DNA of 51,489 bases. Source: Oscillibacter sp. ER4 (GTDB lineage Bacteria > Bacillota > Clostridia > Oscillospirales > Oscillospiraceae). Position numbers and translations under genes: made by a program. Shown piece by piece: positions 42,310 to 50,947 of the stretch. Location: NCBI RefSeq assembly GCF_000765235.1, contig NZ_JPJG01000091.1:1-51489 (forward strand), in the 5' to 3' direction. The notes under the pieces are model-generated. The model searched no databases. It worked only from the letters and a program-made list of their open reading frames with translations, and was not told where the DNA came from. Within the stretch, counting starts at the first letter, position 1; each line of letters starts with the position of its first letter.

Positions 42310-43191
42310 ATGAAAAAGGCCGACCCCCGTCTCATGCTCATTATGTCGATGACCGTCTTCGGCACGCTGGGGCCTTTTGTGCGCAATATTCCCGTCTCGT
42401 CCGGCGAGCTGGCGCTGTACCGCGCCGTGCTGGCCGCGCTGCTGATCGGCGTGTATCTTCTCGTGAGTCGACAGAAGATTCCCTTCGCGCGCATCAAAAA
42501 GGAGGTGCCGCTGCTGCTTCTCTCCGGTGCGGCGATGGGCGTCAACTGGATCCTTTTATTTGAGGCCTACCGCTATACGAGCGTTTCCGTCGCCACGCTG
42601 AGCTATTACTTTGCGCCCGTCATCGTCACGCTCGTCTGCCCCATCCTCTTCCATGAAAAGCTCACGGGAAAGAAATTTCTCTGCTTTGTCATGTCCACGC
42701 TCGGCCTTGTGCTCATCACCGGCATCGGCGACACGCGCGGGTCAAATGACCTCAAGGGCATTCTCTTCGGCCTCGGCGCGGCGGTGTTTTACGCGACAGT
42801 GATCCTGCTCAACAAGTCCATCCATCAGGTCGAGGGTATCCACCGCACGTTTTTGCAGTTTTTGTCCGCCATCGTCGTGCTCATCCCCTACGTGCTCTCG
42901 ACGAGCGGCATCACACTCGGCAGCCTGAACGCCGTCGGCTGGGTCAATCTTCTCATCGTCGGCCTTGTCCACACGGGTGTCACATATTGCCTGTACTTCT
43001 CGTCGCTCAAGGAGCTGCCCGGACAGGAGGCCGCGATTTTAAGCTACATCGACCCCCTCGTCGCCGTCCTCGTCTCCGTCACCCTGCTCGGCGAGAGCAT
43101 GACCGCAATGCAAGTCATCGGCGGCGCCCTGATTTTAGGCTTCACCCTGCTCAACGAGCTCTCCCCCGTGCCCAAGGTAAAAAAGAAGTAA
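42310..43191 (+). CDS. EamA/DMT-family transporter
   Basis: A 293-residue membrane protein with ten hydrophobic helices in two EamA repeats of about 140 residues each (FGTLGPFVRNIPVSSGELALYRAVLAA; LFEAYRYTSVSVATLSYYFAPV; second repeat GLVHTGVTYCLYFSSLKELPGQEAAILSYIDPLVAVL). Such transporters export metabolites or amino acids; the substrate is unknown. GAGGAA before ATG 42310; the longer frame from 42202 overlaps the terminator and promoter and is rejected. Single gene followed by a family-C element. Confidence 0.9.
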   Translation: MKKADPRLMLIMSMTVFGTLGPFVRNIPVSSGELALYRAVLAALLIGVYLLVSRQKIPFARIKKEVPLLLLSGAAMGVNWILLFEAYRYTSVSVATLSYYFAPVIVTLVCPILFHEKLTGKKFLCFVMSTLGLVLITGIGDTRGSNDLKGILFGLGAAVFYATVILLNKSIHQVEGIHRTFLQFLSAIVVLIPYVLSTSGITLGSLNAVGWVNLLIVGLVHTGVTYCLYFSSLKELPGQEAAILSYIDPLVAVLVSVTLLGESMTAMQVIGGALILGFTLLNELSPVPKVKKK

Positions 43192-43212
43192 ATCTCTCAA
43201 ATCACGCCAAAC

Positions 43213-43498
43213 GCATCGCAGATTTTGCCGCTCGCAAATATTAAAAGCATCGCAGATTTTCGCACCGCGCACGGCGCGAAATAAATTTGAATCGTAAATT
43301 CCGACGTCACCGTCGTGGCATTACGATTCCCGCGCCCTTTCGGGCGCGCCAATCGTGCCACTTCCTCGAAACCGGCTCGCTTTATCCGCCACTGGCGGCG
43401 CTTCGCCAATTTCCATGTGCGTCGGAATTTACTCTTTGCGCGGAGCGCGTGTCGCAGCCGCCCTACAGGCGGCAAGGCACGAAGCGCAGCGAATCTCT
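43213..43498 (+). repeat. family-C intergenic palindromic element, copy 3
   Basis: Begins with GCATCGCAGATTTT twice (43213, 43247; also at 18519), then a CGC-rich hairpin, the linker GAAATAAATTTGAATCG and an outer 13-bp stem GTAAATTCCGACG / CGTCGGAATTTAC (43294-43306, 43420-43432) placed exactly as the GTTTTTTCTGACG stem of copies 1 and 2. Inside are GCGCCC/GGGCGC and CCGCC/GGCGG hairpins; after it comes GCCGCC/GGCGGC (about 43457-43473). Only the architecture and the CTGACG/CCGACG edge of the stem are shared with the other copies. This region fills the 350-nt gap; no gene seen. Confidence 0.75.
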
Positions 43499-43500
43499 CT

Positions 43501-43543
43501 AAAATGAGAGGGATGAGAGTTTTACTCTCATCCCTCTCATTTT
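43501..43543. terminator. bidirectional terminator, EamA / SpoIIQ-like
   Basis: A perfect 19-bp stem (AAAATGAGAGGGATGAGAG and its complement, loop TTTTA) between convergent genes; its right arm overlaps the stop codon region of the leftward gene. It occupies the position of stem 3 in family-C copies 1 and 2. Confidence 0.88.
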
Positions 43544-44273
43544 AATTTAGAAATTCCTTCGGGTCGCATGGTACCCCATCTTTGCTGACCGAAAAGTGCA
43601 GATGCGCCGGCATCGAGAACTCGGCGATCGAGCTGCTGCCCACCGCGCCGATGACCTCGCCCGCGGAGACGTACTGTCCCTCGCCGACGCCCGGCGAGCT
43701 GCGGAGATTGGCGTACGTCGTCTCGTACCCGTCGTCGTGCGCGATGGTCACGAGCGTGCCCATCATGTCGTCGTCGCGCACCGCCGTCACAACGCCGCTG
43801 CACGCGGCGATCACCTGTGTGCCGACCTCGGCGGCGATGTCGATGCCGTCGTGCGTGCGCCAGTCGCCAAGCGTCTCGTTATACGTGAGCTCGTCGACCG
43901 AAAACGCCGCGACCTCCTCCCCCACGAGCGGCGCGACCACGAGCCGCGGGGCGACGGGCTGCGCGTCCGTCTCGCTCTCCATCGCGGGGACGGTGTCCTC
44001 CACGCCCGTGGCCTCATCCATCACGGTGAGGTCCTCGGGCGGCTCCTCCACCGGCTCTGCCGGCTTTGCCGCCTCCGGCATCTGCGGCGTCTCGTCCTGC
44101 ACGGGAAGCTCTACCTGTGAGGAGACGTTCTCCGCGTCCTTGTCCGTCGTATTTTTCGGCAGCAGCGTCCAATAGCCCGCGACGGCCAGCGCCGTCACAC
44201 CGAGGAACAGGGCTATGTATAAGCCCGTCCCGCCGAAGAAGTGCCGCTTTGCGCGGCCGTTCGATCCTGCCAT
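43542..44273 (-). CDS. M23-family protein, SpoIIQ-like
   Basis: A 243-residue membrane-anchored LytM/M23 protein: one N-terminal helix (about 18-38), an acidic Pro/Glu-rich linker (about 45-115), then the peptidase-like domain. YNETLGDWRTHDGIDIAA (about 130-147) and HLHFSV (about 226) contain the HxxxD and HxH zinc ligands, so unlike B. subtilis SpoIIQ the active site looks complete. The TLGDWRTHDGIDIA phrase strongly recalls clostridial SpoIIQ, the forespore partner of SpoIIIAH. A general cell-wall endopeptidase is the alternative. Single gene; no sigma-F promoter could be made out. Confidence 0.82.
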   Translation of the reverse strand: MAGSNGRAKRHFFGGTGLYIALFLGVTALAVAGYWTLLPKNTTDKDAENVSSQVELPVQDETPQMPEAAKPAEPVEEPPEDLTVMDEATGVEDTVPAMESETDAQPVAPRLVVAPLVGEEVAAFSVDELTYNETLGDWRTHDGIDIAAEVGTQVIAACSGVVTAVRDDDMMGTLVTIAHDDGYETTYANLRSSPGVGEGQYVSAGEVIGAVGSSSIAEFSMPAHLHFSVSKDGVPCDPKEFLN

Positions 44274-44320
44274 GTTTCATCCTTTCCGCCGCTTTGCGGC
44301 TCGTACGAAAATTGCGAGCA

Positions 44321-44357
44321 AAAAAGCTCTGACGGTAGTGTGTACCGTCAGAGCTTT
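44321..44357 (-). terminator. terminator of the pgk-tpiA-gpmI operon
   Basis: A stem of about 17 bp (AAAAAGCTCTGACGGTA / TACCGTCAGAGCTTTTT) with a short loop and flanking A/T runs, 25 nt after the gpmI stop; functional in both directions. Confidence 0.92.
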
Positions 44358-44382
44358 TTCTAAACATGGCAGATTCGATTTT

Positions 44383-45897
44383 TTAGCGGACGATCAGCGT
44401 CTTGCCGTCCATTTCCGCGGGCTGCTCAAGGCCCATCACGTCGAGGATCGTCGGCGCGATGTCGGCGAGCCGACCCTCGCGCAGCTCCGTGCCCGCGCCG
44501 CAGAGGATGAAGGGCACCACATTCGTCGTGTGCGCGGTCATCGGGCTCTTGCCGTCGCTTTGCAGCATCTGCTCGGCGTTGCCGTGGTCGGCGGTGATCA
44601 TCGCGATGCCGCCCATCTTGAGCGTCGCCTCCACGACCTGACCGACGCACTCGTCAACGGTCTCGACGGCCTTGACAGCCGCGTCGAAGACGCCCGTGTG
44701 GCCGACCATGTCGCAGTTGGCAAAGTTCAGGATGATGACGTCGTACTTGCCGGACTCGATGCGCTCGACGCACTTGCTCGCGACCTCGTAGGCGCTCATC
44801 TCGGGCTGGAGGTCGTAGGTCGCGACCTTCGGGGACGCGACGAGTACGCGGTCCTCGCCGGGATACGGGTCCTCGACGCCGCCGTTGAAGAAGAACGTGA
44901 CATGTGCGTACTTCTCGGTCTCGGCGATGCGCAGCTGGGTCATGCCCATCTTGCTCAGGTACTCGCCAAGGCCGTTTTTCACGCTGATGCGCGGGAAGGC
45001 GACGAGCACGTTCGGCATGGTCGCGTCATACTCGGTGTTGCAGACGTAGGTGAGCGGGAAGAACTCGCGCTTGAAGCCGTCGAACGCGGGGTCGACGAAC
45101 GCGCGCGTGATCTCGCGGGCGCGGTCGGGGCGGTAGTTGAAGAAGATGACCGAATCGTTGTCGGAGATCATGCCGTCCTTGTCGCAGACGATGGGCTCGA
45201 CGAATTCGTCCGTCACGCCGTTTTTATAGCTCTCCTCGATGGCGTGAATGGGGTCGGGATCCTGCACGCCCTCGCCGTAGACGAGCGCGTCATAGGCGTT
45301 CTCTAAGCGGTCCCAGCGCTTGTCGCGATCCATCGCGTAATAGCGGCCCATGACGGTCGCGATCTTGCCGACGCCGAGCTCACGGCACTTTTCCATGGTC
45401 TTTGCGACAAAGTCGCGGCCGGAGGTCGGGGGCGTGTCGCGCCCGTCGAGGAAGGCGTGGATATACACGCGCTTTAAGCCCTTGATGTGCGCCATCTTTA
45501 AGAGCGCGTAGAGGTGGTCGAGCGTGGAGTGCACGCCGCCGGTGGAGTGCAGACCGTAAAGGTGCAGCGCAGAGCCCTTTTCAATGCAGTCGTCCATCGC
45601 CTTGTTGTAGGCGGGATTTTCAAAGAACGTACCGTCCTCGATCGAGCGGGTGATGCGCGGCAGGTCCTGGAACACGACGCGGCCGCCGCCGATGTTGGTA
45701 TGGCCGACCTCGCTGTTGCCCATCTGGCCCGCGGGCAGGCCCACGTCAAGACCGGAGGCCTGGAGCGTCGTGTGGGCATACTCGGCAAAAAGGCCGTCGA
45801 GCACGGGGGTGTTGGCCGCGCGCACCGCGTTGCCGACGGTATCGTTGGACAGGCCGAAGCCGTCCATGATGATCAGCGTGGTGGGAGTCTTATTCAT
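44383..45897 (-). CDS. gpmI: 2,3-bisphosphoglycerate-independent phosphoglycerate mutase
   Basis: A 504-residue Mn-dependent alkaline-phosphatase-fold mutase converting 3- to 2-phosphoglycerate. MDGFGLSNDTVGNA (11-24) gives the first metal Asp, GQMGNSEVGHTNIG holds catalytic Ser62, HAFLDGRDTPP (about 123-133) and ADHGNAEQM near the C-terminus supply other ligands. Length typical. Last gene of the leftward pgk-tpiA-gpmI run, 12 nt after tpiA. Confidence 0.97.
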   Translation of the reverse strand: MNKTPTTLIIMDGFGLSNDTVGNAVRAANTPVLDGLFAEYAHTTLQASGLDVGLPAGQMGNSEVGHTNIGGGRVVFQDLPRITRSIEDGTFFENPAYNKAMDDCIEKGSALHLYGLHSTGGVHSTLDHLYALLKMAHIKGLKRVYIHAFLDGRDTPPTSGRDFVAKTMEKCRELGVGKIATVMGRYYAMDRDKRWDRLENAYDALVYGEGVQDPDPIHAIEESYKNGVTDEFVEPIVCDKDGMISDNDSVIFFNYRPDRAREITRAFVDPAFDGFKREFFPLTYVCNTEYDATMPNVLVAFPRISVKNGLGEYLSKMGMTQLRIAETEKYAHVTFFFNGGVEDPYPGEDRVLVASPKVATYDLQPEMSAYEVASKCVERIESGKYDVIILNFANCDMVGHTGVFDAAVKAVETVDECVGQVVEATLKMGGIAMITADHGNAEQMLQSDGKSPMTAHTTNVVPFILCGAGTELREGRLADIAPTILDVMGLEQPAEMDGKTLIVR

Positions 45898-45909
45898 CGA
45901 TTTTCCTCC

Positions 45910-46683
45910 TTACTCCTGGTTGGCAGCGTGGACGATCTCCATCAGTGCCTTGGGGTCGAGCGAAGCGCCGCCGATCAGGCCGCCGTCGATGTCCTCGTGC
46001 GAGAGCAGCTCGTGGGCGTTCGAGCCCTTCATCGAGCCGCCGTACTGAATGGTCACGCTGCGGGCGATGCGCGCGCCGTACTGCGCGCGGATGAGCGAGC
46101 GGATATAGGTGCAGACCTCGGCCGCCTGCTCGCCCGTGGCGGTCTTGCCGGTGCCGATGGCCCAGATGGGCTCATAGGCGATGACGCAGCGGCGCATCTG
46201 CTCGGCGCTCACGCCCGCGAGGGCGGACTTGACCTGCAGCGCGATGAGCTCCATCGTCACGCCCATCTCGCGCTGGGCAAGGCTCTCGCCCACGCAGATG
46301 ATGGGGTTCAGCCCCGCCTCGAGCGCGGCGAGGACCTTTTTGTTGACGATCTCGTCCGTCTCGCCGAAGAGCGCGCGGCGCTCGCTGTGGCCGACGATGA
46401 CATAGCGCACGCCGAGGTCGGCGAGCATGTCGGCGGAAATCTCGCCGGTGTAGGCGCCGCTCTTTTCAAAGTAGACGTTCTCCGCGCCGACGGCGATGCG
46501 GCTGTCCTTGAACGCGCGCACGGCGGCAGAAAGGTCGACCGTGGGCACGCACACGACGATGTCGCACCATTTGGTTTTGGGAAGGATGGCCTTGAACTGT
46601 TCGGCAAAGGCCTTGGTCTCGCTGGGGGTCTTGTTCATTTTCCAGTTGCCTGCGATGATGGTTTTACGGTATCTGCGATTCAT
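45910..46683 (-). CDS. tpiA: triose-phosphate isomerase
   Basis: A 257-residue TIM barrel interconverting dihydroxyacetone phosphate and glyceraldehyde 3-phosphate. IIAGNWKMNKT (Asn/Lys at about 12-14), VIVGHSERR (electrophile His) and VIAYEPIWAIGTGKTAT (catalytic Glu and flexible loop 6) are all present; IQYGGSMKGSN and GLIGGASLD bind phosphate. It is 73 nt downstream of pgk and 12 nt upstream of gpmI. Confidence 0.97.
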   Translation of the reverse strand: MNRRYRKTIIAGNWKMNKTPSETKAFAEQFKAILPKTKWCDIVVCVPTVDLSAAVRAFKDSRIAVGAENVYFEKSGAYTGEISADMLADLGVRYVIVGHSERRALFGETDEIVNKKVLAALEAGLNPIICVGESLAQREMGVTMELIALQVKSALAGVSAEQMRRCVIAYEPIWAIGTGKTATGEQAAEVCTYIRSLIRAQYGARIARSVTIQYGGSMKGSNAHELLSHEDIDGGLIGGASLDPKALMEIVHAANQE

Positions 46684-46756
46684 ATTGGGTCTTTTCTCCT
46701 GTTACTGTCTAAATCTAAGATCTATGCGAATATATGAAAATCAATAGAGATTTTTC

Positions 46757-48025
46757 TCACTTGTCTAAAAGGCACGCAACGCCCGGTAATTCCTTGCCTT
46801 CCAGGAACTCGAGCGACGCGCCGCCGCCGGTGGAGATGTGCGTGATCTTGTCGGCAAAGCCGAGCTGCTCGGCTGCCGCCGCGCTGTCGCCGCCGCCGAT
46901 GATCGTGACCGCGCCGCTCTCGGCGAGCGCCTTGGCCATGGCCTTCGTGCCGGTCGCAAAGGTTGGGAACTCAAAAACGCCCATGGGGCCGTTCCACACG
47001 ATCGTGCCCGCGCCCTTGGTCGCCGCGCAGAAGAGCTCGACGGTCTTGGGGCCGATGTCCATGCCCATCATATCCGCGGGGATGTGCATCGCGTCGACGA
47101 CGTGGGGCTCTGCGTCGGCAGCAAACTCCGTCGCCGCGACGGTATCGACCGGCAGCAGGAGCTTGACGCCCTTCTGCTTGGCCTTTTCGATCATCTCGAG
47201 CGCGTAGGCGCACTTGTCTTCCTCGAGCAGGGACTTGCCGATCTCGCCGCCCTGCGCCTTGGCGAACGTGTAGGCCATGCCGCCGCCGATGATGACGGTG
47301 TCGGCCTTGTCTAAAAGGTTGTTGATGACGGCGATCTTGTCGCTGACCTTTGCGCCGCCGAGCACGGCGACGAACGGGCGCTTGGGATCGTCGAGTGCCT
47401 TGCCCATGACCTCAAGCTCCTTGGCAACGAGCAGGCCCGACACGGCGGGAAGATAGGCGGCCACGCCCGCGGTGGACGCGTGCGCGCGGTGCACCGTGCC
47501 GAACGCGTCGGAGACGTACAGCTCCGCCATCGAGGCAAGGGCCTTGGCAAGCTCGGGGTCGTTCTTGGTCTCGCCCGCTTCAAAACGGGTGTTTTCAAGC
47601 AGCATGATCTCGCCGCCCTTGAGCGCCGCGGCCTTGGCCTTGGCGTCCTCACCGACGACGTCGTGCGCGAAGATGACATCCTTGCCTAAAAGCTCGGACA
47701 GGCGCTTGGCGACGGGCGCAAGCGTCAGCTTGTCGAGGGACTTTTTCCACTTCTCCTCGGTCAGCGTCGCGGGGTCCTTGCCCTTTTCGGTCTGCTTTTT
47801 CACCCACTTGTCAAACTTGGCCTCGGGCTTGCCGAGGTGGGAGCAGGCGATGACCGCCGCGCCGTGGTCGAGCAGATACCGGATGGTCGGCAGCGCGGCC
47901 ACGATGCGCTTATCCGAGGTGATCTCGCCGGTCTCCTTGTCCTGGGGCACGTTGAAATCGCAGCGCAGCAGCACCTTCTTGCCGCTCACGTCCACATCGA
48001 GAACAGTCTTCTTGTTATAATTCAT
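46757..48025 (-). CDS. pgk: phosphoglycerate kinase
   Basis: A 422-residue PGK making ATP from 1,3-bisphosphoglycerate. [12 protein letters not shown] (18-29), [20 protein letters not shown] and the nucleotide region GGAKVSDKI and [11 protein letters not shown] are standard. It is about 25 residues longer than most bacterial PGKs because of a Lys-rich insertion after SHLGKPE (about 70-95: [15 protein letters not shown] and following). AGGAGG site. First glycolytic gene of the run; gapA is absent. trmL lies 63 nt upstream on the same strand. Confidence 0.97.
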   Translation of the reverse strand: MNYNKKTVLDVDVSGKKVLLRCDFNVPQDKETGEITSDKRIVAALPTIRYLLDHGAAVIACSHLGKPEAKFDKWVKKQTEKGKDPATLTEEKWKKSLDKLTLAPVAKRLSELLGKDVIFAHDVVGEDAKAKAAALKGGEIMLLENTRFEAGETKNDPELAKALASMAELYVSDAFGTVHRAHASTAGVAAYLPAVSGLLVAKELEVMGKALDDPKRPFVAVLGGAKVSDKIAVINNLLDKADTVIIGGGMAYTFAKAQGGEIGKSLLEEDKCAYALEMIEKAKQKGVKLLLPVDTVAATEFAADAEPHVVDAMHIPADMMGMDIGPKTVELFCAATKGAGTIVWNGPMGVFEFPTFATGTKAMAKALAESGAVTIIGGGDSAAAAEQLGFADKITHISTGGGASLEFLEGKELPGVACLLDK

Positions 48026-48088
48026 GTTGTTTCCTCCTCATAATATACACATACGATTTGGTTACGCAGTTAAAACGAATTTGGGATC

Positions 48089-48583
48089 TTACGTTTTTTC
48101 GAGCATTTCCCCCTCGTGCTTGAGACCGGGAAAGCCCGTCTGCCGCAGCGCTTCATACGTCAGGATCGCCACGGAGTTTGATAGATTCAGGCTGCGCGCC
48201 TCCTTCCGCATCGGAAGGCGGATGCAGCGCTCATAGTGCGCCACGCGGAAAGGCTCCGGCAGGCCCGCGGTCTCCTTTCCGAAAAAGAGCCAGCAGCCGT
48301 CCTTGAATTCCGCCTGGCAGTAGTCCTGAGGAGCCTTGGTCGTGGCGAGCCAGCAGTCGCATTCCGCCTCGGGATGCTTTGCAAAAAGGTCGGCTAAATT
48401 TTCGTACACGCTGATATCCACAAGGTACCAGTAGTCCAGCCCCGCGCGCTTGACGGCGCGGTCGGAAATGTCGAACCCGAGGGGCTTGATGAGATGCAGA
48501 TGCGCCCCCGTCGCCGCGCAGGTGCGCGCGATATTGCCGCAGTTTTGCGGGATCTCCGGCTCGACGAGCACGATATTCAGCAT
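48089..48583 (-). CDS. trmL: tRNA (cytidine(34)-2'-O)-methyltransferase
   Basis: A 164-residue SPOUT methyltransferase that 2'-O-methylates the wobble base of tRNA-Leu. LNIVLVEPEIPQNCGNIARTCAATG (2-26), FGKETAGLPE (about 100-109) and RLPMRKEARSLNLSNSVAI (C-terminal trefoil knot) are diagnostic. ATG 48583 has GGGGGAGG before it; the frame from 48643 would begin inside the promoter's -35 box. Own promoter at 48615-48643; may read through to pgk. Confidence 0.94.
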   Translation of the reverse strand: MLNIVLVEPEIPQNCGNIARTCAATGAHLHLIKPLGFDISDRAVKRAGLDYWYLVDISVYENLADLFAKHPEAECDCWLATTKAPQDYCQAEFKDGCWLFFGKETAGLPEPFRVAHYERCIRLPMRKEARSLNLSNSVAILTYEALRQTGFPGLKHEGEMLEKT

Positions 48584-48614
48584 GACAGCACCTCCCCCAC
48601 GCGAAAGTTTTATC

Positions 48615-48643
48615 ATTGTACCGCAAAAATATTGCGAATTCAA
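48615..48643 (-). promoter_or_regulatory. promoter of trmL
   Basis: On the minus strand TTGAAT (48638-48643; 4/6), 17-nt spacer, TACAAT (48615-48620; 5/6), 31 nt before the ATG. Confidence 0.8.
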
Positions 48644-48755
48644 CCTAAAATGCAGTCTTTTGAAACGAAATTTTGAAAATGCAAAAGTAAAGCCGCCAAA
48701 TCAAAAAATTTTTGTTTTTTTTGTGAGAAACGGTGGATTTTTCGGGCATCTTTGC

Positions 48756-48761
48756 TATAAT
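48756..48761 (+). promoter_or_regulatory. extended -10 promoter of the GlmU-like gene
   Basis: TGCTATAAT: perfect -10 with the TGn extension, 40 nt before the ATG. The -35 region (GTGGAT, 48733-48738) is poor, as is common for extended -10 promoters. The preceding 50 nt are very AT-rich, which could act as an UP-like element. Confidence 0.75.
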
Positions 48762-48801
48762 GACGTTAATAGAGAGTAGAATTGAAAGGAGATGAGCTCC
48801 G

Positions 48802-49941
48802 ATGGATCAGAAGTTGGCAGTTCTCTTTATGCCGGACGATATGACCCTGACAAAAGAACAAACACCGCTAATGCTGAGGCCCATTTTGTTCTGCCCCATT
48901 CTCACGTGGATGGTCGAAGAACTGATGGGGCGGGGCATTGAGCGGTTTTTTATTGTGTCTGACAAACGGGTGCACGACATGATGCGCCCCTACGTCCCCG
49001 AAAACGCCGATGTTGTCTACGTCGACGGTGCCAGACACGGGGAAGAGCTTTTAACGCTCCTCAAGGATGAAAAGGGCAGCGTGCTCATCGTCAACGGCGC
49101 GGTGCTGCCCGTGGGCGTGTTCTCCGGCGGCGCGGTCTACTCCGCGGACGCGAAGGAGTGCTGCAAGGTGCTCAAGGAGCACGGCGCTTTCGCCGCCTTC
49201 CCCAAGGGGGCGGCGATCACGAAGGGCTTTCTGCCCGTCGGCGACGACGAGGAGCTCAGGTCCGCACAGGACATGTGCCGCCGCAAGATCGCCGACAAGC
49301 ACTTCGCCGCGGGCGTTTCCATCATGGACGTGAACAACACTTACATTGACCCGCGCGTCAAGATCGGCAGCGGCACGGTCATCCTGCCGGGAACGATCCT
49401 GCGCGGCCGGACCGTCATCGGCAAGAACTGCACCATCGGCCCGAACGCCATGATCCGCGACTGCACGGTCGGCGACGAGACCGAGGTGAACGCCTCGCAG
49501 CTCAATGAAAGCACGGTCGGCGCGCACACGACCGTCGGCCCCTTTGCCTACGTCCGTCCGAACTCGAAGATCGGCGACCATGTCAAAGTTGGCGACTTTG
49601 TCGAGATCAAAAACAGCGTCATCGGCAACGGCACGAAGATCTCGCACCTCACCTACGTCGGCGACAGCGATTGCGGCGAGCGCATCAACTTCGGCTGCGG
49701 CACGGTCACGACGAATTACGACGGCTTTAAAAAGTTCCGCTGCACGATCGGCGACGACGCCTTCATCGGCTGCAACACGAATCTCATCGCCCCTGTCACG
49801 GTCGGAAACGGCAGCTACATCGCCGCCGGCTCCACCATCACCGACGAGGTGCCCGCCGATTCCCTCGCCATCGCGCGCGAGCGTCAGGTCAACAAGCCCG
49901 GCTGGGCGGAACAGTGGCGCGCGGCGCACGAGAAAAAGTAA
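48802..49941 (+). CDS. GlmU-like protein: left-handed beta-helix acetyltransferase with degenerate N-terminal domain
   Basis: A 379-residue protein. Residues ~175-370 are a GlmU-type hexapeptide-repeat beta-helix: VKIGSGTVILPGTILRG, FAYVRPNSKIGDHVKVGDFVEIKNS, the catalytic-His region ISHLTYVGDSDCGERINFGCGTVTTNYDG and IAAGSTITDEVP. This half should acetylate glucosamine 1-phosphate. The first ~165 residues replace the ~230-residue uridylyltransferase: the glycine-rich LAAGxGTRM loop is missing and only vague similarity remains (ILTWMVEELMGRGIERFFIVSD). It may be acetyltransferase-only. AAAGGAG site. prs follows after 37 nt, as glmU-prs does in most Firmicutes, which supports orthology. Confidence 0.86.
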   Translation: MDQKLAVLFMPDDMTLTKEQTPLMLRPILFCPILTWMVEELMGRGIERFFIVSDKRVHDMMRPYVPENADVVYVDGARHGEELLTLLKDEKGSVLIVNGAVLPVGVFSGGAVYSADAKECCKVLKEHGAFAAFPKGAAITKGFLPVGDDEELRSAQDMCRRKIADKHFAAGVSIMDVNNTYIDPRVKIGSGTVILPGTILRGRTVIGKNCTIGPNAMIRDCTVGDETEVNASQLNESTVGAHTTVGPFAYVRPNSKIGDHVKVGDFVEIKNSVIGNGTKISHLTYVGDSDCGERINFGCGTVTTNYDGFKKFRCTIGDDAFIGCNTNLIAPVTVGNGSYIAAGSTITDEVPADSLAIARERQVNKPGWAEQWRAAHEKK

Positions 49942-49978
49942 CTTCAGAAAATTTTTATAAACAGAGGAGTACATCAAC

Positions 49979-50947
49979 ATGATCTCTCACGGTAAGGACA
50001 TCAAGATTTTCACCGGCAACGCAAACCCCAAACTGGCAGCGGACATCTGCAAGATCATCGGCACCAAGCTCGGCGAGAGCGAGGTCAAGAGCTTCGCAGA
50101 CGGCGAGGCCTCCGTCTCCCTGTACGAGACCGTGCGCGGCAGCGACGTGTTCCTCGTTCAGTCCACCTGCAAGCCCGTCAACGACAGTTTGATGGAGCTT
50201 CTGATCATGGTCGACGCCTGCCGCCGCGCTTCCGCCGGCCGCATCACCGCCGTCATGCCCTACTTCGGCTATGCCCGTCAGGACCGCAAGGCCAAGAGCC
50301 ACGACCCCATCTCCGCCAAGCTCGTGGCCAACATGCTCGTCGCCGCAGGCGTTGACCGCGTGCTGACGATGGACCTGCACGCCAACCAAATCCAGGGCTT
50401 CTTCGATATCCCCGTGGATAACCTCTTCGGCAACCCCATCTTCGTCGACTACTACGCCAAGAAGTTCGGTTCCGTGTGCGAGGACATGGTCGTCGTCTCC
50501 CCCGACGTCGGCTCCGTCGCCCGCGCCCGCACCTTCGCCCAGAAGCTGCACATGAACCTCGCCATCGTCGATAAGCGCCGCCAGAAGGCCAACCAGTGCG
50601 AGGTCATGAACGTCATCGGCGATGTCGAGGGCAAGGAGTGCATCCTCTTCGACGACATGGTCGACACCGCCGGTTCCCTCTGCAACGCGGCCAAGGCCAT
50701 CGTTGAGGTCGGCGGCGCGAAGAAGGTCTACGCCTGCGCGTCCCACGGCGTCCTCTCCGGCCCCGCGCTCGAGCGCCTGGCCGCGAGCAGCATCGAAGAG
50801 CTCGCCCTGCTCGACACCATCCCCGCCCCTGCCGGCGAAGAGGAGCTCGCCAAGTCCCGCATCAAGTACCTGACCGTCGCGCCGATGTTCGCCGAAGCGA
50901 TCGAGCGCACGTATCAGGAAATTTCTATCGCGAAACTGTTTAACTAA
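49979..50947 (+). CDS. prs: ribose-phosphate pyrophosphokinase
   Basis: A 322-residue PRPP synthetase (ribose 5-phosphate + ATP to PRPP + AMP). FTGNANPKLAADI and SFADGEASVSL near the start, ITAVMPYFGYARQDRK (about 90-105, ATP site), TMDLHANQIQGFF and the PRPP loop ILFDDMVDTAGSL (about 220-232) are intact. Most relatives have VDDxIDTGGT; here the loop reads FDDMVDTAGS. GAGGAG site. Downstream is a short palindrome around the stop (TTAACTAA / TTAGTTAA, 50939-50969) without T-tract. Confidence 0.96.
   Translation: MISHGKDIKIFTGNANPKLAADICKIIGTKLGESEVKSFADGEASVSLYETVRGSDVFLVQSTCKPVNDSLMELLIMVDACRRASAGRITAVMPYFGYARQDRKAKSHDPISAKLVANMLVAAGVDRVLTMDLHANQIQGFFDIPVDNLFGNPIFVDYYAKKFGSVCEDMVVVSPDVGSVARARTFAQKLHMNLAIVDKRRQKANQCEVMNVIGDVEGKECILFDDMVDTAGSLCNAAKAIVEVGGAKKVYACASHGVLSGPALERLAASSIEELALLDTIPAPAGEEELAKSRIKYLTVAPMFAEAIERTYQEISIAKLFN

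Noticed and set aside
43213-43260. Two GCATCGCAGATTTT repeats as a start of a CRISPR array
   Set aside because: Only two units with one 20-nt spacer, no further repeats and no cas genes; they belong to the family-C flank.
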